NCBI GenBank assembly: GCA_946546075.1
Contig: CAMNNV010000033.1
Location: 1-10,078 of the forward strand
Length of the DNA stretch: 10,078 nucleotides
Direction of reading: 5' to 3'
DNA from: an uncultured Bacillota bacterium
GTDB taxonomy: Bacteria > Bacillota > Clostridia > Peptostreptococcales > Anaerovoracaceae
Part shown: positions 1 through 7,800 of the stretch, in pieces
Numbering within the stretch: the first letter of the stretch is position 1
Layout: each line of letters begins with the position of its first letter
Program-made: the position numbers and the translations under genes
Notes under the pieces: model-generated
Told to the model about the DNA's origin: nothing
Seen by the model: only the letters and a program-made list of their open reading frames with translations
Databases searched by the model: none

Positions 1-1
1 C

Positions 2-877
2 GGAGAGCAGATCAAGGAATGGTGTTTCGACGGAGACGAAGATACCCTCAAGGAGACACACGTTACGCAGCCGACGATCTACACGACTACAATGGCGGCT
101 TACGAAGCACTGCTGGCAGAACTGAAAGCAGCAGGACTGGAAGAGAAACTGGAAGTCGTCGCACTGGCAGGCTTCAGTCTCGGCGAGTACTCCGCACTGA
201 CAGCAGCAGGCTCCATCGATGAGTATGCAAAGGGTATCGAGATCGTCACGAAGCGCGGTCTTCTCATGAAAGAGGCAGGTCAGGACGCAGAGGGCAACAA
301 CATGGGAGCCATGGCAGCAGGCCTCGGCAAGAGAGACAAGATCCTGGAGCTGGTAGAGCAGGCTAGAGAAGGCGGCATCCTCGAGGGCGTCAACTTCAAC
401 TCGCCGAAGCAGACCGTAGTAGCAGGCGACAAGGAAGCCATCGGCAGATTCGTCGAGCTGGCAAAGGCAAACAAGGTCGTTGCCATCCCGCTCAGCGTAA
501 GCACAGCGTTCCACAGCCCGATGATGGTACCTGCAGCTGAGAAGCTCAAGGACGTACTGAAGGCAGCAGACCTGAAGGCACCGAACCAGACAGTATACTC
601 CGATGTCACAAGCGACGACATCATGAAGGACTGCACAGGAGATCCCGGCGACCACCTGGTAGAGATGCTTTCCAGACAGGCAAAGAGCCCTGTTTACTGG
701 GAAGAGATCCTGAACAGATTCGCAGATAACGGCGTAGAAGCCATCGTAGAAGTGGGCCCTGGCCACACTCTTACAGGACTTACGAAGAAGACACTCAAGG
801 GAGTAGCAGCACTCAACGTAGAGAGCGTCGATTCCCTGAAGTTGGCAGTAGAGAAGTTAAAGGAACTGGCAGAGTAA
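2..877 (+). CDS. fabD: Malonyl-CoA:ACP transacylase FabD, 5'-truncated by window edge
   Basis: Moves malonate from CoA to acyl carrier protein, giving the two-carbon donor for fatty-acid chain extension in the cytoplasm. The reading frame is open from base 2. The first in-window ATG (92) is internal, because the residues before it (TQPTIYTTT) are the conserved FabD stretch that precedes the AxxEAL helix. The window holds 291 codons against about 310 in the family, so roughly 20 N-terminal residues are missing. The nucleophile serine lies in GFSLGEY (Ser codon 176-178) and the partner histidine in AFHSPMM (His codon 512-514). GPGHTLTGL near the C-terminus is also typical. Oddity: the usual GHSLGEY has Phe in place of the His before the nucleophile. 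fabG starts 20 nt downstream, so this is an operon. The family call is firm from these motifs; only the start is unknown. Confidence 0.96.
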   Translation, partial: GEQIKEWCFDGDEDTLKETHVTQPTIYTTTMAAYEALLAELKAAGLEEKLEVVALAGFSLGEYSALTAAGSIDEYAKGIEIVTKRGLLMKEAGQDAEGNNMGAMAAGLGKRDKILELVEQAREGGILEGVNFNSPKQTVVAGDKEAIGRFVELAKANKVVAIPLSVSTAFHSPMMVPAAEKLKDVLKAADLKAPNQTVYSDVTSDDIMKDCTGDPGDHLVEMLSRQAKSPVYWEEILNRFADNGVEAIVEVGPGHTLTGLTKKTLKGVAALNVESVDSLKLAVEKLKELAE

Positions 878-897
878 GATAGGAAACAGGTGAAGAT

Positions 898-1641
898 ATG
901 TTAAAAGGAAAAACAGCCGTCATCACAGGCGGAGTAAGAGGAATCGGCAAAGCCATCGCAGAGACTTTCTGCAAGAACGGTGCAAACGTAGTGATCGTTG
1001 ATATCGCATCACCGGAAGCATTCACAGAAACAGAAGAAGAACTCAAGGCTTACGGCACGAGAGTCGTGACAGTAAACAGCGACATCACGAACCCGAAGAC
1101 AGCAGTAGGCATCGCAGAACTCATCAAGGACGAGTTCGATAAGAAGGTTGATATCCTGGTAAACAACGCAGGTATCACAAACGACAAGCTCATCATGAAG
1201 ATGACACCGGAAGACTTTACGAAGGTCATCGACGTGAACCTGAACGGCGCATTTTACATGGTCAAGGAACTGTCTGCTCTCATGGTAAAACAGAGAAGCG
1301 GCTCCATCATCAACATGGCTTCCGTATCAGGACAGAAGGGCAACCCTGCACAGGTCAACTACAGTGCATCCAAGGCAGGCATCATCGGCATGACGCTCAG
1401 TACAGCGAAAGAACTGGGAAGAAGAGGCATCCGTTCCAATGCTATCGCACCTGGATTCGTACAGACAAAAATGACAGATGCTCTCACCGACGCACAGAAG
1501 GAAGCAGCAGCTGCACAGATCAGCATGAAGAGACTCGGACAGCCTCAGGACATCGCGAACGTAGCACTTTTCCTGGCATCAGACCTGAGTTCATACGTTA
1601 CAGGACAGGTCATCGGTGTTGACGGCGGCATCATAATGTAG
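898..1641 (+). CDS. fabG: 3-oxoacyl-ACP reductase FabG
   Basis: NADPH-dependent short-chain dehydrogenase that reduces 3-oxoacyl-ACP to 3-hydroxyacyl-ACP, the first reduction of each elongation cycle; cytoplasmic and normally tetrameric. The protein has 247 residues, the usual FabG length. It shows the cofactor-binding TGGVRGIG at residues 10-17, NNAG at 89-92, and a complete catalytic set N114, S142, Y155, K159 (YSASK at 155-159). The C-terminus ends in the FabG-type segment GQVIGVDGGIIM. The ATG at 898 follows AGGTGA (888-893) at a normal distance and gives the expected N-terminus. It sits between fabD and fabF with gaps of 20 and 18 nt. Arginine is written mostly AGA and alanine mostly GCA, as in the other fab genes here, consistent with high expression. 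FabG-like paralogues are common, but this position makes the fatty-acid role nearly certain. Confidence 0.97.
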   Translation: MLKGKTAVITGGVRGIGKAIAETFCKNGANVVIVDIASPEAFTETEEELKAYGTRVVTVNSDITNPKTAVGIAELIKDEFDKKVDILVNNAGITNDKLIMKMTPEDFTKVIDVNLNGAFYMVKELSALMVKQRSGSIINMASVSGQKGNPAQVNYSASKAGIIGMTLSTAKELGRRGIRSNAIAPGFVQTKMTDALTDAQKEAAAAQISMKRLGQPQDIANVALFLASDLSSYVTGQVIGVDGGIIM

Positions 1642-1659
1642 CAAATAAGGAGTAGAAAT

Positions 1660-2913
1660 ATGGCAAATAGAGTAGTAATAACGGGTATCGGCGTCGTTTC
1701 GCCGGTAGGTAACAATGTTGCAGATATGTGGGATTCCATCAAGGCCGGACGCCACGGGATCGGTGTCGTAACGAGATTCGACATCGAAGGCTCCAAGGCT
1801 AAGATGGCTGCAGAAGTCAAGGATTACGACTTCGGCGACAAGAGAGCTGCCAAGAGACTGGACAGATCAAACCAGATGGCAATGACAGCTGCAAGAGAAG
1901 CATACCATGACGCAGGTCTCGTATGCGGCAAAGAAGACGATCCTGCAGACTACAACGTAGATCCGAACAGATTCGGAGTATACGGAAGCACAGGCATCGG
2001 CGGCGTCACCACTTTTGAAGGTGAAGTAACGAAGTGCGTGACGAAGGGCAACCTCAACAGAGGTTCCGCAATGCTGGTACCGATGATGATGCCGAATGCA
2101 GTAGCAGGAAACATCTCCATGGACCTCAACGCGAAGGGACCTAGCTTCTGCGTATCATCCGCATGCGCTACAGGAACACATGCCATCGGCGAAGCTTTCC
2201 GCAACATCAAGTTCGGATACAGCGATGTCATCATGGCAGGCTCAACAGAGTCCGTTCTTTCACCTGTCGCTTACTCAGGATTCGCCAACATGACAGCAAT
2301 GTCATCCTCAGAGGATCCTGACAGAGCATCCATCCCGTTCGATAAGGACAGAAACGGATTCGTTCTGGGCGAGGGCGCAGGCTTCGTCGTTCTCGAGGAG
2401 CTGGAGCACGCGAAGAACAGAGGCGCAAAGATCTACGGTGAAGTCGTAGGCTACGGCGCTTCCTCCGACGCTTACCACATCACAATGCCGGAACCGGAAG
2501 GCGAAGGCGCTGCAAGATGCATGAGCCTGGCACTGGAAGAAGCAGGCATCGAGCCTGACAAGATCAGCTACATCAACGCTCACGGCACGAGCACACCGTA
2601 CAACGATAAATTCGAGACGGCAGCAGTCAAGAAAGTTTTCGGAGACGACACGAAGGTTCCGATGAGTTCCACAAAGAGCATGACGGGTCACCTTCTGGGC
2701 GGCGCCGGCGGACTGGAAGCAGTCATCTGCGCGAAGGCCATCGAAGAGGGATTCATCCCGCCTACAGTAGGACTTCAGAACCCTGATCCTGAACTGGATC
2801 TGGACTACGTACCAAACGTAGGAAGAGATGCTGATCTGGAATATGTCATGTCCAACTCCCTGGGATTCGGCGGACATAACGGATCACTCATCATCAGGAA
2901 ATACGAAGACTAA
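1660..2913 (+). CDS. fabF: Beta-ketoacyl-ACP synthase II FabF
   Basis: Elongating condensing enzyme that joins acyl and malonyl-ACP with loss of CO2 to give 3-oxoacyl-ACP. At 417 residues it is close to the usual 410-415. The thiolase-fold Cys-His-His triad is intact: C169 in SSACATGTH, H308 in NAHGTSTPYND, and H344 in MTGHLLGGAGG. The C-terminal GFGGHN loop (residues 402-407) is also present. The C-H-H arrangement and the N-terminus VVITGIGVVSPVGN separate it from FabH (Cys-His-Asn). The start follows AAGGAG (1647-1652). The gene sits 18 nt after fabG and 22 nt before fabZ. In streptococcal clusters accB lies between fabF and fabZ; here the two are directly adjacent. It could also accept the short or unsaturated primers that FabB uses elsewhere, but sequence alone does not show that. 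Confidence 0.97.
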   Translation: MANRVVITGIGVVSPVGNNVADMWDSIKAGRHGIGVVTRFDIEGSKAKMAAEVKDYDFGDKRAAKRLDRSNQMAMTAAREAYHDAGLVCGKEDDPADYNVDPNRFGVYGSTGIGGVTTFEGEVTKCVTKGNLNRGSAMLVPMMMPNAVAGNISMDLNAKGPSFCVSSACATGTHAIGEAFRNIKFGYSDVIMAGSTESVLSPVAYSGFANMTAMSSSEDPDRASIPFDKDRNGFVLGEGAGFVVLEELEHAKNRGAKIYGEVVGYGASSDAYHITMPEPEGEGAARCMSLALEEAGIEPDKISYINAHGTSTPYNDKFETAAVKKVFGDDTKVPMSSTKSMTGHLLGGAGGLEAVICAKAIEEGFIPPTVGLQNPDPELDLDYVPNVGRDADLEYVMSNSLGFGGHNGSLIIRKYED

Positions 2914-2935
2914 GTAATATCATAAGGAGGAGAAC

Positions 2936-3373
2936 ATGCTTCTTAACAAAGATCAGATCAAAGAAATCATCCCTCACAGAGAACCCTTCATTCTCGTCGA
3001 CGAAGTAGAGGAAATGGTTCCGGGCGAATCCATCATCGCGAAGAAATACGTCAGAGAAGACGAATACTATTTCCAGGGACACTTCCCGGGAAATCCGATC
3101 ATGCCGGGCGTGCTGCAGGTTGAATCCCTGGCACAGGCAGGAGCCGTCGCCGTGCTGAGCATGCCGGAGCACAAAGGCAAACTCGCAGTCTTTGCAGCGA
3201 TCAAGAACGCGAAGTTCAAGAGGATCGTAAGACCTGGCGATGTGCTGACGTTAAGCGTCAAACTGGAGAGACTCCGCTCATCATCCGGAACAGGCATCTG
3301 CGAAGCTACAGTAGATGGCGAACTGGCATGCAAGTGCGAGATCATGTTCGCTTTTGCACCGCAGGAAAAATAA
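2936..3373 (+). CDS. fabZ: 3-hydroxyacyl-ACP dehydratase FabZ
   Basis: Hot-dog-fold dehydratase converting 3-hydroxyacyl-ACP to trans-2-enoyl-ACP, the step before enoyl reduction. It has 145 residues, normal for FabZ. PHREPFILVD at residues 13-22 is the FabZ signature near the N-terminus. The active site is H49 in GHFPGNPIMPG and E63 in LQVESLAQAG. A Glu here marks FabZ; FabA carries Asp. The ATG is preceded by a near-ideal AAGGAGG (2924-2930) with 5 nt spacing. It is the last plain biosynthetic fab gene of the run and is followed after 27 nt by the MarR/flavin-barrel fusion. Some bacteria lacking FabA use a FabZ-like isomerase (FabN) to make unsaturated fatty acids; the motifs do not separate that option, although one FabZ next to fabF is most simply the general dehydratase. 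Confidence 0.96.
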   Translation: MLLNKDQIKEIIPHREPFILVDEVEEMVPGESIIAKKYVREDEYYFQGHFPGNPIMPGVLQVESLAQAGAVAVLSMPEHKGKLAVFAAIKNAKFKRIVRPGDVLTLSVKLERLRSSSGTGICEATVDGELACKCEIMFAFAPQEK

Positions 3374-3374
3374 A

Positions 3375-3398
3375 AGGCCATAAGAACGGAGGCCATAA
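3375..3398 (+). repeat. 9-bp direct repeat flanking the Shine-Dalgarno of the fusion gene
   Basis: AGGCCATAA occurs at 3375-3383 and again at 3390-3398, 15 nt apart, filling most of the 27-nt gap between fabZ and the MarR fusion gene. The second copy contributes the last two bases of the GGAGG at 3388-3392. The repeat itself is read directly from the sequence. Whether it is a small duplication, a protein-binding site or without function cannot be judged here. Confidence 0.5.
3388..3392 (+). promoter_or_regulatory. Ribosome binding site fixing a TTG start
   Basis: GGAGG lies 8 nt before the TTG at 3401. No ATG or GTG sits at a usable distance, and residues 1-50 encoded from this TTG form the expected first helices of a MarR domain. 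This decides the non-ATG start. TTG starts often lower translation, which would suit a regulator made in smaller amounts than the fab enzymes upstream. Confidence 0.75.
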
Positions 3399-3400
3399 TA

Positions 3401-4864
3401 TTGGATAAGGATATAAGGGAAATAAACAACATATTAGTAAATATTTTCAACCTTGTCGAGAAATTAGAAGAGGAATCCATACAGGGTTCCTCTTTCGAAA
3501 ATGTGTCAATAACAGAGGTCCACACCCTCAAAGCCATCGGCGGCGGACGGCCGAAGACCATGACCCACGTGGCCAACGTGCTGGGCATCAGCGTCAGCAC
3601 CCTCACCACGGCCATAGGTAAGCTGGTGAAAAAGGACTTGGTGGTCCGGTCCAAGGACGCCGTGGACAAAAGGATCGTACGCATCGCTCTTACTCCAAAG
3701 GGTGAGCAGATCCTCTCCGCTCACGACGAGTTCCACAACGAGATGGTGTCAGAATCCGTCAAGGACCTCAGCTACAACGAGAAGCGAAAACTCCTGGACG
3801 TTCTGGGAGGTATCGACAGGTACCTCATGACGAAAGCCGCGGGCTACGAAAAACGCGGCGAGCTTGACATGTCTCCGGTCCAGATCGGCGTCCACACGCT
3901 GCCGGTCCCGATCGTGCAGGCGGGAATGAGCATCGGCGTGGCCGGCGAACGGCTGGCATCGGAAGTGGCCATCAATGGAGGCCTGGGACTCATCGCCCTC
4001 ACGGACATCGGATTTCGCGAACCGGATTTCGCCGAGAATCCTTTGGAGGCCAACAAGCGGGTCATCCGAAAGCAGGTCTCGGGTGCCGTGAAGAGAGTCC
4101 GGGATGCCAAGGGCAAAGGGCTCGTGGGCGTCAACATCATGTGGAGCAAAGAGTTCGCGCCGGAGTACGTCAAAGCGGCGGTGGATTCGGGAGCACAGGT
4201 GGTCGTGACAAGTGCCGGTATGCCGGGCGATATCCCGAAATACTGCAGCGACAAGAAGGTGGCCCTGATCCCGACGGTGTCCTCCAGGCGCGGAGTTGAG
4301 ACCATAATAAGGTCCTGGACGAGAAGGTATAATAGGGTACCGGATGCATTCATACTGCAGCTTCCGACGGCGGCAGGACTTCTGGGCTTCCGGGAGGACC
4401 AGCTGGATTTTGCCATCCAGGACAGGAACATGACCATTGCCGAAGTCAAGGGCACGCTCAGCAGTCTCGAGAACTGCCCGCTCATCGTAGGTGGAGGCAT
4501 ATTCACGCGAAAGGACGCAGAACTCGTATACGGATGCGGCGCGGACGCTTTTCTTCTGGGAAGCCGGTTCGTTGCCACGCGGGAGTGCGATGCGCCGGAT
4601 GAATACAAGAAACTTTTCATCGACTGCACTGCGGCAGACACGGTCATCGTCAGAAGCCCGATGAAGTCGGTGGTCCGGGTCATGAAGAACCGGTTTTCGG
4701 AGGAGCTGGTCGCAACGGGACGGCGCGACTACGACATTTTTAAGGCGGTGCGGGACGCCGTAAGCGGCGACCACGAAGGCGGCCTGATTTTCTGCGGGGA
4801 AGATCCCGGCAGGATCAAGAAAATCGAGCGGGTAAAGGATATTTTCAGAGAGTTCGTGAAGTAA
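3401..4864 (+). CDS. MarR-type regulator fused to a FabK/nitronate-monooxygenase-like FMN barrel
   Basis: One unbroken frame of 487 residues joins two folds. Residues 1 to about 145 are a MarR winged helix: a helical N-terminus, HTH around 52-80, wing DAVDKRIVRIALTPKG at 86-101, then dimerisation helices. Residues about 160-487 match the FMN barrel family of FabK and clostridial nitronate monooxygenases: VPIVQAGM (169-176), GGLG (193-196), FREPDFAENPLEAN (205-218), VGVNIM (242-247), SAGMP (271-275), VGGGIFTR (363-370), GADAFLLGSRFVATREC (380-396), and GLIFCG (461-466) near the end. The active-site stretch, which I recall as PLAGGHLGF, reads PTAAGLLGF (322-330), so the catalytic His is Leu327. 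Seen: the fusion and the missing His. Known: FabT (MarR) represses fab genes and FabK uses FMN, as separate proteins. Inferred: a fatty-acid-operon regulator whose flavin barrel senses redox state or an acyl ligand. Residual oxidoreductase activity is not excluded. Arginine codons change from AGA to mainly CGG/AGG/CGC compared with upstream genes. Confidence 0.88.
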   Translation: MDKDIREINNILVNIFNLVEKLEEESIQGSSFENVSITEVHTLKAIGGGRPKTMTHVANVLGISVSTLTTAIGKLVKKDLVVRSKDAVDKRIVRIALTPKGEQILSAHDEFHNEMVSESVKDLSYNEKRKLLDVLGGIDRYLMTKAAGYEKRGELDMSPVQIGVHTLPVPIVQAGMSIGVAGERLASEVAINGGLGLIALTDIGFREPDFAENPLEANKRVIRKQVSGAVKRVRDAKGKGLVGVNIMWSKEFAPEYVKAAVDSGAQVVVTSAGMPGDIPKYCSDKKVALIPTVSSRRGVETIIRSWTRRYNRVPDAFILQLPTAAGLLGFREDQLDFAIQDRNMTIAEVKGTLSSLENCPLIVGGGIFTRKDAELVYGCGADAFLLGSRFVATRECDAPDEYKKLFIDCTAADTVIVRSPMKSVVRVMKNRFSEELVATGRRDYDIFKAVRDAVSGDHEGGLIFCGEDPGRIKKIERVKDIFREFVK

Positions 4865-4874
4865 GAGGGAAGAG

Positions 4875-7800
4875 ATGCTGAACATTTATTACGGCAGCGA
4901 AAGTGTAGATAAAGAACGGTTCGTGTTCGAAAAGATCGCGGCGGAAGGCGGCAGGACGATCCTGATCGTGCCGGACCAGATGTCGGCTCAGACGGAGCGG
5001 AATGCCTTCCACTATCTCAAGCGCAAGGCACTGATGGATATCTCTGTGCTGGATTTCGACCGTCTGGGACTCAAGGCGGTCCAGGATGCGGCAAGAGCAG
5101 TGCCCCCTCTCATCGATAAATACGGAAGACATATGCTGCTTTCGGGGATCCTCAGGCAGGAAGACGAAGGGTCGGAACTCATGACCTACAGAGGCATGAG
5201 CGGCCGGTCCACCTTCGTCTCCATGATGAACAGCCTCATTTCGGAGATGAAGAGAAATGAAGTGGGCCCGGAGCAGCTTCGTGCTGTCTTGGATTCCCTC
5301 GACGACAGGAAGTTCCTGAAGCGGAAACTCACGGACATCGTGCACATATTCGAGGCCTATGAAGAGGCCATAAAGGACAAGTATCTGGACTCGGAGGACT
5401 ACATCACTTTCTACGGCGATGCTATCCTGGAGGCGCCGATGATAAAGGGCGCGAAGGTCTGGATCTCCGGCTTCGACACCTTTACGCCAAAGAACATCCT
5501 GGTGATTTCAAGGCTGATCCGGACGGCGGATGCGGTGAACGTGGTGATGGACTACGAGGAGGGTTACGGTGGCACACCGGACGCGGCATTCCTCACGGAC
5601 AATACCAGAAGCCAGCTCTTCTCCCTGACGGGATACGTGATAGCAAAGCTGGAAGAAGAAGCGGGTAAACTGGGCCACGAGTGCATCAGGATCCCGGTGA
5701 CAGAGCCCCGGAAGGATACGATCTGGACGAAGGAAAAACCGTTTGACCGGGTGACCATGGCAGAAGCGGCGGACCTCTACGAGGAGGCAGAATGCGCCGC
5801 CACATACATACTGGACCTGACGAAACAGGGATACCGGTACCGGGATATGGCGGTGATCTGCAACGATATGCCGGGGCTCGGTGCGGTGCTGAGCAGGACC
5901 CTTCAGAAATGGGGGATCCCTGTTTTCATGGACAAAAAACGCACGGTGCTCCATCACCCTGCAGTGGGCTTTCTGATCGCCTTGATGGATCTGGCATCCG
6001 AGGGCTACAAGACCGATGCCGTCATGCGGCTGCTCAAGTCGGGCATCATAAGAACAGAGGAAGAAACAGAGGAAGTTCTGGAGAACTATCTATATAAATA
6101 CAGAGTGCGGCCGGGAAGCTGGAAAAATGACTTCACGAGGGGCGCAGAGGAAGTAGGCGAAGAGACTCTGCGCAGCATCAATAAACTCCGTGAGGACATC
6201 GTCACCCTGACCGAAGAGGTGAAGGACCGCCTCGGCAGGAGAAACACGGCAGGCCAGAAGATCAAAGGCCTCTACGAATATCTTTCCGGCACATTCGGGA
6301 TCGAGGACAGGCTCGAAGAAATCATGGAGCGCCAGCAGGCAGAGGGCATGGAGGATGCTGCATCCGAGACGGCCCAGAGCTGGAACGTGCTCTGCAGGAT
6401 CTTCGATCAGCTGGTGGAAGTCACCGGCGAAAGACGCATCAGCAACAAAGAACTGAAGAAGCTCATGGTCAGCGGTCTGGAAGAGATCGAGATCGGCATC
6501 GTCCCGGCGGATACGGACAGCATCCTCATCGGGACCCTTCAGAGGACGAGGCTCAGCAGAAACAAAGTCCTCATGGTCATCGGGGCCAACGAAGGGGTGC
6601 TCCCGATGGAGAGCACCGAAGAGGGCATCCTCAGCGAAACAGAGCTGGAAGAACTGGAGAACATGGACCTCACCCTCGCAAAGACATCCGAGGTGATGCG
6701 AAAGGAAGAGGCCCTCGCCATATACCGAAATCTCACGGCGCCGTCAGAGCGCCTCTATATGAGCTGTGCCAGAGCGGGGATCACAGGCGACGACAGCAGG
6801 CCTTCCAGGATCTTCAGGATCCTGAAGAGCAAAGTCGCGGCGGAGGCGGAGAAACCGGACTTTCGCGAAGCACCGGGAAGATCCGGAGTCATGTCAGCCG
6901 TCAGTACACCTGCGGGAACTTTGGGACATCTGGCTCAGGCGATCCGGGACTACCGGGAGAGCGGCAGCCTGGATCCGGAGTGGTATCAGGTCATCGACTG
7001 GTACCTGGATCACGAGGACAGATCTTTCCGAGGTCTTGAAGCGGGACTTCTCTTTGACAATAAGGTGGAGAAGCTCGGACAGGACGTGGCAGAGGCCCTT
7101 TATATGGGAGATGCCAAGGAACTGGGAGTCAGCGTATCGCGGCTGGAGAAGTACAGTAGCTGCCCATTTGCCCATTTCATAAGCTACGGTATCCGGCCGG
7201 AGGATCTGGAGCCGAGGGAGATCGGTGCGAGAGAAACGGGCTCGATCTATCACGAGTGCCTGATGCTGTTCTCGCAGCAGCTGGCGCCGCCGGAAGGGGT
7301 GGCCATCGGAGATCCGGGCTCGCCTTGGATGGCCATGGACGATGCGAAATGCGAGACCATGATCCGGGACATCGTTTCCCGCCAGATGGACGAATACATG
7401 AAGGGCACCATCGAAAAGGGCGGCCTCGAAGAGTACCGAAAAGAGCGCATCATCAGCATCTGCACGAAGGTGGCCCAGTCCCTGGTGAGCCAGGTGGCCA
7501 AGGGACACATCAAGTCCATGGAATTCGAAAAATACTTCGGCAAGGGCTCCGACATACCGCCGGTCACGGTGCAGATCGGGGACCATACCATCCTGCTTCG
7601 AGGCATCATCGACAGGCTGGACGTGCTGGACACGCCGGAGGGCGATGCCGTGCGCATCGTGGACTACAAAACAGGAAACGACGTGATCAAAAAAGAATAC
7701 TACGAAGCGGGCTACAAGCTGCAGCTCATGGTCTACATGAACGCAGCCATGGCAGCAAAGGAAGGTGCGGAGCCTGCAGGCGTATTCCATTTCCATATCA

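Noticed and set aside
19..222. Short plus-strand frame at the left edge
   Set aside because: It is very Arg-rich and overlaps the well-supported FabD frame, which continues to the window edge.
4328..4333. TATAAT inside the fusion gene, as an internal promoter for addB
   Set aside because: The nearest -35-like TTGAGA (4296-4301) is 26 nt away, too far, and the bases encode conserved residues of the barrel.
3401..4864. Naming the fusion gene fabK or fabT
   Set aside because: It carries both folds, the FabK-type catalytic His is missing, and no operator-binding evidence exists, so either symbol would claim too much.
3749..4885. Long antisense open frame (378 codons) under the fusion gene
   Set aside because: It is the complement of a strongly supported gene, has no ribosome binding site and no recognisable motif; it follows from codon bias.
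6086..6101. AT-rich CTATATAAAT inside addB, as a promoter
   Set aside because: No matching -35 at 16-18 nt and no gene start follows.
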